Part shown: one piece after another, positions 17,690 through 25,685 of the stretch
Layout: each line of letters begins with the position of its first letter
Position numbering within the stretch: position 1 is the first letter of the stretch
NCBI RefSeq assembly: GCF_001650195.1
Contig: NZ_LXYR01000004.1
Coordinates: 1-64,000, forward strand
DNA length: 64,000 bases
Source: Phormidesmis priestleyi BC1401
GTDB taxonomy: Bacteria; Cyanobacteriota; Cyanobacteriia; Leptolyngbyales; Leptolyngbyaceae
Direction of reading: 5' to 3'
Notes under the pieces: model-generated
The model's input: only the letters and a program-made list of their open reading frames with translations
Told to the model about the DNA's origin: nothing
Database searches by the model: none
Position numbers and translations under genes: made by a program

Positions 17690-18547
17690 ATGCTGGTTAG
17701 CCCGACTGCAACCCTCCTCATCTCTTGCCCCGATCAAAAGGGGCTGGTCGCCAAAATCGCGAACTTTGTCTACTCAAACGGGGGCAATATCATTCACGCT
17801 GATCAGCACACTGACTTTTTGGCTGGGTTGTTTCTCGCTCGCATTGAGTGGCAGTTAGACGGGTTTAATTTGCCTCGTGACGTAATCGAACCTGCCTTTA
17901 GAGCGATCGCGCAGCCCTTGAATGCAAAATGGCAGATTCACTTTTCTGATGCAGTGCCTCGCATTGCAATTTGGGTGAGTCGCCAAGATCACTGTTTGTT
18001 TGATTTGATTTGGCGACAGCAGGCAAAAGAATTTGCCGCCGAGATTCCGTTAATTATCAGCAATCACGAAAATTTGAGCGCGATCGCGACTCAATTTAAT
18101 ATCGACTTTCAACACATTCCGATTACAAAAGAAACAAAACTCAAACAGGAAGTGAAGCAGATCGAGCTTTTGCAGCAACACAAAATCGATCTAGTGGTGC
18201 TGGCAAAATATATGCAGGTGCTCAGTCCAGAATTTGTGGCTCAATTCCCCAATATTATCAATATCCATCACTCGTTTTTGCCTGCATTTGCGGGGGCAAA
18301 CCCCTATCAGAGAGCCTATGAGCGGGGCGTTAAAATCATCGGAGCGACTGCTCACTATGTGACCGCAGACCTCGACGAAGGTCCGATTATTGAGCAAGAT
18401 GTTGTGCAGGTCAGCCATCGAGATGATGTCAATGATCTAATTCGCAAAGGCAAAGATTTAGAGCGAGTGGTGCTGGCAAGAGCCGTCCGATCGCACCTGC
18501 AAAATCGCATCTTAGTCTATGGAAATCGCACTGTTGTGATTGGATAG
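17690..18547 (+). CDS. purU: Formyltetrahydrofolate deformylase
   Basis: PurU hydrolyses 10-formyl-tetrahydrofolate to formate and tetrahydrofolate. An N-terminal ACT domain (about 8-85, TLLISCPDQKGLVAKIANFVYSNGGNII) precedes the formyltransferase domain. The catalytic Asn-His-Asp triad can be seen in INIHHSFLPAF (N and H) and ADLDEGPIIEQ (D). KYMQVLSPEFV is another family signature. At 285 residues it is full length. It closes the ndhS run. Confidence 0.96.
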   Translation: MLVSPTATLLISCPDQKGLVAKIANFVYSNGGNIIHADQHTDFLAGLFLARIEWQLDGFNLPRDVIEPAFRAIAQPLNAKWQIHFSDAVPRIAIWVSRQDHCLFDLIWRQQAKEFAAEIPLIISNHENLSAIATQFNIDFQHIPITKETKLKQEVKQIELLQQHKIDLVVLAKYMQVLSPEFVAQFPNIINIHHSFLPAFAGANPYQRAYERGVKIIGATAHYVTADLDEGPIIEQDVVQVSHRDDVNDLIRKGKDLERVVLARAVRSHLQNRILVYGNRTVVIG

Positions 18548-18617
18548 CAGTCATCAGATCTGAAACCTGCTCACCTTTCTTTTTAAACTTAGTAGGTAGG
18601 CACAATTAAACTGAAGA

Positions 18618-18706
18618 CCCTCATCCCCTAACCCCTTCTCCCGAAGGAGAAGAGGAACTAGATTCTGGCTCCCTCTCCTGCGGGAGAGGGCTGGGGTGAG
18701 TGAGGG
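18618..18706. repeat. Dispersed hairpin repeat, copy 1
   Basis: The element reads CCCTCATCCCCTAACCCC...TTCTCC...GGAGAAG at the left and CTCTCC...GGGAGAGGG...TGGGGTGAGTGAGGG at the right. The outer ends pair with each other and each half has its own small hairpin. The same element recurs at 48496-48580. This is a common type of dispersed cyanobacterial repeat; it lies between purU and the next stop. Confidence 0.8.
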
Positions 18707-18729
18707 CATCTCCGGCATTTTATGTTTAC

Positions 18730-19128
18730 TTAAGTCTGTCTACTTTTAGGAACCGATTCGACATTCTGAACAGGAGGCACATCACCCAACACGACAATCA
18801 TGCCAGACACGTCATAGGTGAGATCAGTGTCGCTGAGTAGAGTTTTGACCGCAGCGCCAGAGATCTCTTCGATTAACTCAATCAGGCGAGGTTTAAGGGC
18901 GGCATCTAAGTGCGATCGCATCTTCTTTGCAGACTCGACTCGATCGTTTGATAATAAAAGCTGCTCAGAGGGAGTCGTGACTTTTTCGAGGACGATCGCC
19001 AGTTTTTGATCAAAAAAATGACAGACTACTTTCTCCGGGCGCACTCCTAGCTGGTCTTTATAAATGGCTTGAATTTGCTGTGACAGCGATCGTTCAATTT
19101 GTCTGCTGGTTAGAGTAACCTCTGACAT
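18730..19128 (-). CDS. DUF2294-family protein
   Basis: This 132-residue soluble protein matches the DUF2294 pattern: an N-terminal helix (SLSQQIQAIYKDQLGVRPEKVVCHFFDQKLAIVLE), then a KMRSHLDAALKPRLIELIEEISGAAVKTLLSDTDLTYDVSGMIVVL region. Function is unknown; family members are widespread in cyanobacteria and Firmicutes. It is divergent from the glutaredoxin-like gene and convergent with purU across the repeat at 18618. Confidence 0.82.
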   Translation of the reverse strand: MSEVTLTSRQIERSLSQQIQAIYKDQLGVRPEKVVCHFFDQKLAIVLEKVTTPSEQLLLSNDRVESAKKMRSHLDAALKPRLIELIEEISGAAVKTLLSDTDLTYDVSGMIVVLGDVPPVQNVESVPKSRQT

Positions 19129-19227
19129 GATGAATCAGTGGGGTAAATATCCCCGGCTCTTTAAGGGTGAATATTCCAGGTTAGAAACGATCGAGTGGCG
19201 ATTCCTCTATCAGAAGGTCAGGCATTG

Positions 19228-19482
19228 ATGAAACTAATTCTCTACAGCAAGCCAGGATGCCATCTGTGTGAAGGGTTACAAGAAAAGTTAGAACAGATTC
19301 GTGCGGTGGCGATCGAGCTTGAAATCCGCGACATCACGACTCGCGGCGACTGGTTTCAGACCTATCAATATGAGATTCCGGTGCTTTATGTCGCGTCTCC
19401 TACGCCCCGACTCTTGCCTCGCCCTTCTCCTCGCGCTACAGTTCAACAATTAGAAAGCCTGTTACAGAAATTTGAGTCGTGA
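19228..19482 (+). CDS. Glutaredoxin-like (DUF836) protein
   Basis: This small thioredoxin-fold protein begins MKLILYSKPGCHLCEGLQEKLEQI with a CHLC redox motif, and has the cis-proline segment YEIPVLYV. It is likely a thiol-disulfide oxidoreductase of unknown partner. The ATG at 19228 is chosen over a GTG at 19195, because the family starts at the first strand and AGAAGG lies just upstream. It ends 45 bases before murE and may be cotranscribed. Confidence 0.85.
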   Translation: MKLILYSKPGCHLCEGLQEKLEQIRAVAIELEIRDITTRGDWFQTYQYEIPVLYVASPTPRLLPRPSPRATVQQLESLLQKFES

Positions 19483-19527
19483 GCTTGATAAAAGCAGGCG
19501 CAGACTATTGAGGCAAGGAGTGAACGA

Positions 19528-21042
19528 ATGCAGCTAAACGATTTGTTGTCAACGATTTCTGGCATTGAGCCGTTCGCCGATCATCCCGCTTTAAGCGCAG
19601 AGGTCAAAGGGTTGACAACAAACTCTCTCGCGTGTCAGCCAGGAGACTTATTTATCGGGATGCCCGGAACCCGTGTAGACGGGGGAGACTTTTGGCAAAG
19701 CGCGATCGCGGCAGGAGCAATTGCGGCGATCGTCTCTCCTCAAGCGGCTGCTAAAGCGAGGGCATTAATATCCAACTCTCAAACACCGCCCCTCGTGATT
19801 TCAGCAACGGATATGAGTCAGGCGTGTGCCGCGATCGCATCTGCGTTCTACGAATCTCCGGGTGAGAAACTCAGCTTGGTTGGCGTGACCGGAACCAATG
19901 GCAAAACCACGACGACTCACCTGATCGAGTTTTTGTTAGAAAAAAGTCAGCGACCCACCGCGCTATTTGGAACGCTCTACACTCGTTGGCAAGGCTTTCA
20001 GCAAGTCGCCCTTCACACTACGCCGTTTGCCATTGATTTACAGCGTCAACTTGCAGACGCGATCGCCGCAGGCGCTGAAGTGGGCGTAATGGAAGTCAGT
20101 TCTCATGCGTTGGCACAGGGTCGTGTGATGGGTTGTCCCTTTGAGGTGTCCGTGTTTACGAACTTGACGCAAGACCATCTAGACTTTCACAAAGACATGG
20201 AAGACTACTTTCAGGCAAAAGCGCTGTTGTTCAACGCCGATTATCTCAAAGGTCGAGCCATCATTAATCTGGATGATCCCTACGGACAGCAATTAATTCA
20301 GCAACTCAACCCGCAACAGGTGTGGAGCTACAGCACGCAGCAAAAAGCAGATTTATGGACGAGTGATCTAATCTATGGTGCAGACAATGTGAGCGGAATG
20401 CTGCACACTCCACAAGGAGACATGGCATTTCGATCGCCGCTCGTCGGGCAGTTTAATTTAGCAAATATGCTGGCAGCGATCGGAGCAGGATTGCATTTAG
20501 GATTAAACTTAAAGTCAATGGTCAATGCGCTCCCAGAATTTACAGGAGTGCCCGGACGCATGGAGCAAGTGCAGGTCAAGCCCGACCAAGACATCAGCGT
20601 GATCGTAGACTATGCCCACACGCCCGATAGTTTAGAGAATATGCTCAAAGCGGCAAGACCCTTTATTCTGGGGCAGATGATCTGTGTGTTTGGGTGTGGT
20701 GGCGATCGCGATCGTACAAAGCGTCCCAAGATGGGCAACATTGCTGCGACGTTGGCAGATCAAGTTATCGTCACCTCCGACAATCCTCGAACTGAAGACC
20801 CAGCCCAAATTTTAGCGGATGTCGTTGAGGGAATACACGATTCTGTACAGGCTCTTGTGTTGAGCGATCGAGCCACCGCCATTCGCACTGCAATTTTGCA
20901 AGCCAAACCTGGAGACGGAGTGCTAATCGTGGGCAAAGGGCACGAAGATTATCAGATTTTGGGCACCGAGAAGATTCACTTTGACGATCGAGAGCAAGCC
21001 AGAGCCGCCTTGACCGAACGATTTGCTAAATGGCAGGTATGA
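19528..21042 (+). CDS. murE: UDP-N-acetylmuramoyl-tripeptide synthetase MurE
   Basis: MurE adds the third residue of the peptidoglycan stem peptide. The ATP-binding motif GTNGKTTTTH is at about 122-131. VMEVSSHALAQGR, FTNLTQDHLDFHKDMEDYF and DYAHTPDSLENML are family hallmarks. SDNPRTEDP contains the DNPR motif typical of meso-diaminopimelate-adding enzymes. Length (504 residues) is normal. The last 130 bases are duplicated 3.4 kb downstream as a dead fragment (24343 onward), so this is the functional copy. Confidence 0.96.
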   Translation: MQLNDLLSTISGIEPFADHPALSAEVKGLTTNSLACQPGDLFIGMPGTRVDGGDFWQSAIAAGAIAAIVSPQAAAKARALISNSQTPPLVISATDMSQACAAIASAFYESPGEKLSLVGVTGTNGKTTTTHLIEFLLEKSQRPTALFGTLYTRWQGFQQVALHTTPFAIDLQRQLADAIAAGAEVGVMEVSSHALAQGRVMGCPFEVSVFTNLTQDHLDFHKDMEDYFQAKALLFNADYLKGRAIINLDDPYGQQLIQQLNPQQVWSYSTQQKADLWTSDLIYGADNVSGMLHTPQGDMAFRSPLVGQFNLANMLAAIGAGLHLGLNLKSMVNALPEFTGVPGRMEQVQVKPDQDISVIVDYAHTPDSLENMLKAARPFILGQMICVFGCGGDRDRTKRPKMGNIAATLADQVIVTSDNPRTEDPAQILADVVEGIHDSVQALVLSDRATAIRTAILQAKPGDGVLIVGKGHEDYQILGTEKIHFDDREQARAALTERFAKWQV

Positions 21043-21319
21043 ATTTTGAGTAAAGTTTGGGTCTAGACTCGACTAATTATTTAATCCTGCGTCATTCCAG
21101 TTATGGCGACTGCTTAAAAATTGAGGAGAAAGACATGATGCGCGGGATTAAACCGGGACTATTGTTGGCGATCGTGATGCTGGCTATTTCAGGTTCAAGC
21201 AAGCCAGGATTAAGCAGAGACAAGACCGATGCCCAAGCTCTTTTCGTCGCTGAAGTTGCCTTTCAATACGCCGCGGTGAATCGTTCTGGTGCCGTCATTT
21301 TAGACCAAGCGCTATCTCT
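20911..21319 (+). repeat. Tandem duplication, copy A (murE end to TPR start)
   Basis: This stretch and 24343-24754 are diverged direct repeats of about 410 bases. They cover the murE 3' end, the short intergenic gap and the first codons of the TPR gene. Matching landmarks include GGCAAAGGGCACGA, ATCAGATTTTGGGCAC, and a perfect match through TGATGCTGGCTATTTCAGGTT. Copy A carries the intact murE end; its TPR part is cut off at 21319. Confidence 0.9.
21135..21319 (+). pseudogene. Truncated 5' copy of the TPR gene
   Basis: The frame starts MMRGIKPGLLLAIVMLAISGSSKPG with a strong ribosome site (GAGGAGAA at 21123). It matches the start of the TPR protein at 24567 almost residue for residue through DQALSL. 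The match stops at about 21319, where IS1-type sequence begins, and a stop follows two codons later. About 60 residues remain: a signal peptide plus the first helix. It is a dead copy, possibly still secreted as a short peptide. Confidence 0.85.
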
Positions 21320-22140
21320 AGATTAGGCATCACGATCGATTTAGAAAAACAAATCGTTTTGCGAGCCAATCGCTTAATCCGCGTTCGCAACGTTAAATGG
21401 TTTCGCTCAATCTTCTGAGTGGTGCGTTTTCCAGCCGTGTGAAATACAGGTGGGATGTGTCGTTCTGTAGCTCCCCAACCATCGCTGTAGAATTGCATAA
21501 TTCCGAATGGCTCCAACAGCGCTTTAACGCAATCAACGCTTCGTTCTGATGGTCTACTAATCCATCCGTCAATACTTCACCCATAGCATGGTCCACTGTC
21601 CACCCCAACCAGCGTTGTTGATCCTTTGAACGCAGGAAGCTCCACAGTTCATCCACTTCTGCTTCCACCTCTGGATCATCTGCAAGACAAAGCCGGAGAC
21701 GGTGTGCGTTGGTTCTAGCTCTGTTAATACCGCTGCATTCACCGACTCTAACGCTGAACCTTTTTTGAGGTTTCCATCACGGCACGCGTGCTGAAGATTA
21801 GCACGCGTGCCGTATCTCGGATACCACTTCCTTTAATCGCCATCTCATTGGTTTGTTGCTTTACCTCCGGTGAGTAGGCAGTGTCACTGCTCGGATAAAT
21901 GTGCTTCGGTTGCAGTCGGACTTCTGGCACCGATAGCGCAGCTTCCCTGCCGCCGTGCCGTGTTTGATCACATCAATGCCATCGCACTTCGGGCAGTGAA
22001 CTGGCTCTAAAACCACACGGTTAACCGAATGAGTTAGGGCAACCCTTTACCTCAGCAGATTTTTTAAGCAATAACAACACGTCTGGAACATGACCAAATT
22101 TTGCATCCTTAGCGAAATAAAAGCTCATTTTAATCTTTTG
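21320..22140 (-). mobile_element. Decayed IS1-family transposase
   Basis: Read on the minus strand, pieces of one IS1-type transposase lie in order but in shifted frames. First is a zinc-ribbon N-terminus (EPVHCPKCDGIDVIKHG, CQKSDC, about 22010-21900). Next is an InsA-like KGSGIRDTARVL stretch (about 21840). Then come [22 protein letters not shown] (about 21660) and YSDGWGATERHI. Last is GKRTTQKIERNHLTLRTRIKRLARKTICFSKSIV (about 21440-21340). Several frameshifts make it inactive. The C-terminal end abuts the cut-off TPR copy, marking the insertion point. I cannot place the terminal repeats. Confidence 0.85.
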
Positions 22141-22158
22141 ATTTTGTACTATACCCTA

Positions 22159-22193
22159 ATTATACATAACGCATCGAATTTTTTGTGTATAAT
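22159..22193. promoter_or_regulatory. Palindrome with -10 box upstream of PA14 gene
   Basis: ATTATACA (22159-22166) faces TGTATAAT (22186-22193) over 19 bases. The right half contains a perfect TATAAT (22188-22193), 150 bases before the PA14 start. No clear -35 box is seen. It could be a promoter with operator symmetry or an old IS end. Confidence 0.4.
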
Positions 22194-22342
22194 CAGGGCG
22201 TAACTTTGGACTCGCAGAAGTGGCTCAGAGTTGTGCTGCACAAAACACAGAGCCGTCTGTGTCGTTCTTGTTGGCTACTTCTCCTGTGCCTATTCTTGAC
22301 TGAGTTTTGACGGGATCGCTTCTGTAAACTTGCCCCTTTTTT

Positions 22343-23980
22343 ATGCCCACTGAACTTTCGACAGCGTTCCAAGCTCAATACTTTCAGGGAAAAACCCTTG
22401 ACCCCGGTAGCCTTCTGCTGAGCAGAAACGATCAGTTCATCAACTTCAACTGGGGATCGCGTTCCCCTGACGCGAAGGTAGCAAACGATAATTTCTCTGC
22501 CCGATGGACTGGGCAGATCCAAGCCACGACGACAGGTAGCTATACCTTCACTACCACCTCTGACGATGGCGTAAGGTTGTGGGTCAATGGTCAGCAGTTG
22601 GTCAATAACTGGACAGATCACGCGGGCACAGACAATAGCGGCACGATCGTTCTTCAGGCAGGGCAGAAGTACAACGTGAAGATGGAGTACTACGAGAGCG
22701 GTGGGGATGCTATCTCCACTCTCCGGTGGACGCGCCCTGATGGGGTGACTGATTTCGTTCCTGCTGCTGCTTCTACTCCTGCCGCTGCCGTTGCCACTGA
22801 ACTTTCGACAGCGTTCCAAGCTCAATACTTTCAGGGAAAAACCCTTGACCCTGGTAGCCTTCTGCTGAGCAGAAACGATCAGTTCATCAACTTCAACTGG
22901 GGATCGCGTTCCCCTGACGCGAAGGTAGCAAACGATAATTTCTCTGCCCGATGGACTGGGCAGATCCAAGCCACGACGACAGGTAGCTATACCTTCACTA
23001 CCACCTCTGATGATGGCGTAAGGCTTTGGGTCAATGGTCAGCAGTTGGTCAATAACTGGACAGATCACGCGGGCACAGACAATAGCGGCACGATCGTTCT
23101 TCAGGCAGGGCAGAAGTACAACGTGAAGATGGAGTACTACGAGAGCGGTGGGGATGCTATCTCCACTCTCCGGTGGACGCGTCCTGATGGGGTGACTGAT
23201 TTCGTTCCTGCTGCTGCTATTGGTGGAATTCAGACTCCGCCTGTTCCTACTATCCCAGTTGACTTAGCTCCTTACGATTCCATCCCCAACAGCCCGAACG
23301 AGGCCTATCCTGATGGAGTTCCTAGCTATTACTCCTGGTATAACTCGGCGGCTCAACCGGCTTGGGGCAACAAACCGCGCACTGACTGGAATGCGGTCAC
23401 GGCTTGGGGGCAACTTTACGCTGCCAAGGGATTCCGCCCTGAGCAAGCCCCCAATACCCGCGTTCAACTCCGCAATGACCAATTGTGGATTCTCAGTAAG
23501 TCCACTATGCAGTGGACACAGACTCAGCTTTCTGGCATTCAAGGCGGGGCGTTCAACTCTGACTTCGGTAACAACGTTGTAACTGGGGTCACCACTAAAG
23601 ATGAATCCAGTAACGGCGGCGGTATCAGCGTTATAGCCGGGAACGGATTTAACTTCCACTTCTGGCCGGGACAACGTGCGACGATGAACCCTACCGATAT
23701 TGCTGGGGTGTACTCAGTCTTCCAGGGTCGGCTGATCCTGGACAACGCGAACGGTTCAGACGATCGTCCTCAAGCCCGCTACATCGCGAGTGGTGGGGCT
23801 GACTACTGGCGCTCTGTGGACGCTCCTTTTGCGTCTGACTGGAGCAACAATGGCGGCGTTGGCGGTGGAAAGTTTAAGTTCGTGACCAACGATTGGCAGA
23901 GCTACAGCTTCACGACGTTAACGCCTGAGCAATTGCTAGGCAACCCGCCGCCGATTTCCGGTGTGCGGTTGACTGCGTAG
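22343..23980 (+). CDS. Twin PA14-domain protein
   Basis: This 545-residue protein has two PA14 domains (about 3-143 and 152-292), each with the beta-barrel signature FSARWTGQIQATTTGSYTF, TTSDDGVRLWVNGQQLVNNW and YNVKMEYYESGGDAISTLRW. PA14 domains bind sugars in many surface proteins. A linker rich in Pro and Ala joins them; a third C-terminal domain (about 300-545) is unrecognised. It is rich in Trp, Asn and Gly, with IAGVYSVFQGRLILDNANGSDDRPQARYIASG. No signal peptide or anchor is visible, and the ATG at 22343 has no good ribosome site. It lies between IS1 remnants inside a duplicated segment, so it looks like acquired cargo. A clean terminator follows. Confidence 0.85.
   Translation: MPTELSTAFQAQYFQGKTLDPGSLLLSRNDQFINFNWGSRSPDAKVANDNFSARWTGQIQATTTGSYTFTTTSDDGVRLWVNGQQLVNNWTDHAGTDNSGTIVLQAGQKYNVKMEYYESGGDAISTLRWTRPDGVTDFVPAAASTPAAAVATELSTAFQAQYFQGKTLDPGSLLLSRNDQFINFNWGSRSPDAKVANDNFSARWTGQIQATTTGSYTFTTTSDDGVRLWVNGQQLVNNWTDHAGTDNSGTIVLQAGQKYNVKMEYYESGGDAISTLRWTRPDGVTDFVPAAAIGGIQTPPVPTIPVDLAPYDSIPNSPNEAYPDGVPSYYSWYNSAAQPAWGNKPRTDWNAVTAWGQLYAAKGFRPEQAPNTRVQLRNDQLWILSKSTMQWTQTQLSGIQGGAFNSDFGNNVVTGVTTKDESSNGGGISVIAGNGFNFHFWPGQRATMNPTDIAGVYSVFQGRLILDNANGSDDRPQARYIASGGADYWRSVDAPFASDWSNNGGVGGGKFKFVTNDWQSYSFTTLTPEQLLGNPPPISGVRLTA
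22349..23217 (+). repeat. Internal tandem repeat encoding two identical PA14 domains
   Basis: Units at 22349-22770 and 22796-23217 are each 422 bases, offset 447 bases (149 codons). I count five differing bases between them, all silent: CCC/CCT, GAC/GAT, TTG/CTT (two bases) and CGC/CGT. The encoded domains are identical. Confidence 0.9.
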
Positions 23981-23994
23981 ATTGATCGTTTTGT

Positions 23995-24027
23995 GCTCCC
24001 CCTGTTAGCTAGACTGGCAGGGGGAGC
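23995..24027 (+). terminator. Strong hairpin after the PA14 gene
   Basis: GCTCCCCCTG (23995-24004) pairs perfectly with CAGGGGGAGC (24018-24027) over a 13-base loop, 15 bases after the stop. The following CTTAGTTTAATTG is only moderately T-rich. Confidence 0.75.
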
Positions 24028-24220
24028 CTTAGTTTAATTGCTTGCGCTGGATACCCTATGCTCCACTGTTTAACGAATCAACCTTAGTATCTCGACTGCT
24101 TCAACAAGCGATATTCGGCAGAGCTGACTCGGTTGCTGATCCCGATCGTAGTTCAAGCTAAGTCAGCAGGAAAGATTGAACTTCCGTTTCCTGATCGTGT
24201 CTTAGACGTGTTGTTGAGGT

Positions 24221-24342
24221 CTAGATCATGAGTCCAAACGCCACTCGATTGATAAATAGTCCAATGACCCTGTAGCATCGCACGAAGTTCCACAGTTCAT
24301 CCACTTCTGCTTCCACCTCTGGATCATCTGCAAGACAAAGCC
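24221..24342 (-). mobile_element. IS1 remnant with internal deletion
   Basis: On the minus strand this reads [21 protein letters not shown], then directly [17 protein letters not shown] and a stop. The first part equals the middle of the IS1 transposase at 21320-22140. The second is the usual C-terminal end of the family, so roughly 110 residues are missing between. It joins murE-like sequence at 24343 inside a patch that both sequences share (GGAGA-GG-GTGC). Confidence 0.8.
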
Positions 24343-24465
24343 GGAGATGGTGTGCTAATCGCGGGCAAAGGGCACGACGATCATCAGATTTTGGGCACTG
24401 AAAAGATCTACTTTGACGATTGAGAACAAGCCAGAGCCGCATCAACAGGGCGGCTTGCTCAATAG
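24343..24465 (+). pseudogene. Duplicated 3' fragment of murE
   Basis: The sequence matches the murE codons from about GDGVLIVGKGHEDYQILG onward, with substitutions ([23 protein letters not shown]) and an early stop where murE has the arginine of DDREQA. No start and no ATPase domain are present. It is the left part of duplication copy B. Confidence 0.9.
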
Positions 24466-24754
24466 TATCCACAAAGCTTGAGTAAATCTTGATATCTAGC
24501 CTGAACCTATCGCTTGATTTTGCGTCATCCCAATTATGACGGCACGTTCAACTTGAGGAAAGAGACATGGCGCTAGGGATCAGACGAGGCACATTGTTAG
24601 CGATCGTGATGCTGGCTATTTCAGGTTCAAGCAAGCCAGGATTTAGCCAAGAAAAGACCGATGCCCAAGCTCCTTTCGTCGCCGAAATTGCCTTTCAATA
24701 CGCCGCAGTGAATCGTTCTGGGGCTGCAAAAGTTTTAGACCAAGCGCTATCTCT
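24343..24754 (+). repeat. Tandem duplication, copy B
   Basis: This is the partner of 20911-21319. It runs from the dead murE fragment through the gap into the first 60 codons of the TPR gene. Unlike copy A, the TPR gene continues past the repeat, so this copy holds the ancestral downstream end. Confidence 0.9.
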
Positions 24755-25685
24755 CACCGAAGGAATGCAAAACGATTGTTATAAAGCTGCGCCTTTGATG
24801 CGAGTTGCAAACGGTTATATCCTGGCAGGTCAGTCCGAAAAAGGTCAACAACTTCTCACGAGAGCATTCCAAATTGCTCATGCTCAAACGATCGCCAACT
24901 GCGCCCTCAGCGCGACTTCACCAGAAGAATCATTGCTCAACAGAGCGGTTGACTATGCGGAAGCGGGTTACTACGATTTTGCGCTGCAAATTACCCAGAG
25001 AGGTGATAATTGGTTTACCCCGATCGCGATGGTGAGAATCGCTAAATCTTATAAAGACGATCAAAAGCCCGATCGAGCCAAGCAGATTATAGACAAAGCG
25101 CTCACGGTTGCTCAACGCAATCCAGATCTCCGAAGTCGTCGGCAAACTTTGATGGCAATTGCCTTTGCACTCCAAAGCACAGGACAATCAGAATTTTTGT
25201 CTTCAGCAACCAAGCAAGTTCTCGACAGCATCCGCACCAATCCAAAAACCCAATCAGAAGATACGGCTTGGAATGTTACACAAACGCTTCAAATAACAGA
25301 CTTGCTCATTGTGAATGGACAAAAACCGCAAGCGATCGCGCTGTTCAATCAAGTTCTACCTGAAATTCGAGCGCTCCGATCAACCCAGTTTCCAGCAGAG
25401 AAAGTCTATTTGTTAAGCCAAGCCGCAATTCAATATGCAGCCGTGGGACAAGCTAGCCAAGCCAAGGCGATTTTAGCGACTGCACAATCAACAGCACAGG
25501 CATTAAAACCGTCTCCATTTCTCAATAATGCGTTTGCACAAGTCGCGTCGGATATGTCAAAAACGGACAGCTTCAGACCGCCCGTGAGTTGGCAAATCGA
25601 ATTAAAACGCGGGTTGATCGTGAGCAAGTCTTTCAAGCGATCGCGATGCACTACGTTGAGTCTGGGGATGTCGATCAGGCAGTGA
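24567..25685 (+). CDS. Secreted TPR-like protein, 5' part (frameshifted)
   Basis: The protein begins with a signal peptide (GTLLAIVMLAISGSSKPGFSQ) and continues in TPR-like helical repeats (ALSLTEGMQNDCYKAAPLMRVANGYILAGQSEKGQQLLTRAF; KSYKDDQKPDRAKQIIDKALTVA). The start at 24567 has GAGGAAAGAG upstream. At the A5 run 25559-25563 (TCAAAAACGG) the frame slips. Adding one A would join it to the 3' part at 25589-26128 as KNGQLQTARELANR, giving about 520 residues. As written, the tail after residue 330 (TDSFRPPVSWQIELKRG) is out-of-frame. Sequencing error, true frameshift or slippage are all possible. Confidence 0.8.
   Translation: MALGIRRGTLLAIVMLAISGSSKPGFSQEKTDAQAPFVAEIAFQYAAVNRSGAAKVLDQALSLTEGMQNDCYKAAPLMRVANGYILAGQSEKGQQLLTRAFQIAHAQTIANCALSATSPEESLLNRAVDYAEAGYYDFALQITQRGDNWFTPIAMVRIAKSYKDDQKPDRAKQIIDKALTVAQRNPDLRSRRQTLMAIAFALQSTGQSEFLSSATKQVLDSIRTNPKTQSEDTAWNVTQTLQITDLLIVNGQKPQAIALFNQVLPEIRALRSTQFPAEKVYLLSQAAIQYAAVGQASQAKAILATAQSTAQALKPSPFLNNAFAQVASDMSKTDSFRPPVSWQIELKRGLIVSKSFKRSRCTTLSLGMSIRQ

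Noticed and set aside
18618-18706. Possible CRISPR array in the repeat-rich gaps at 18.6, 48.5 and 55.7 kb
   Set aside because: The copies are single hairpin elements far apart, with no regular spacers and no cas genes near them.
21320-24342. Active composite transposon carrying the PA14 gene
   Set aside because: Both IS1 copies are broken (frameshifts in one, a large internal deletion in the other), and no terminal repeats or target duplications could be placed.
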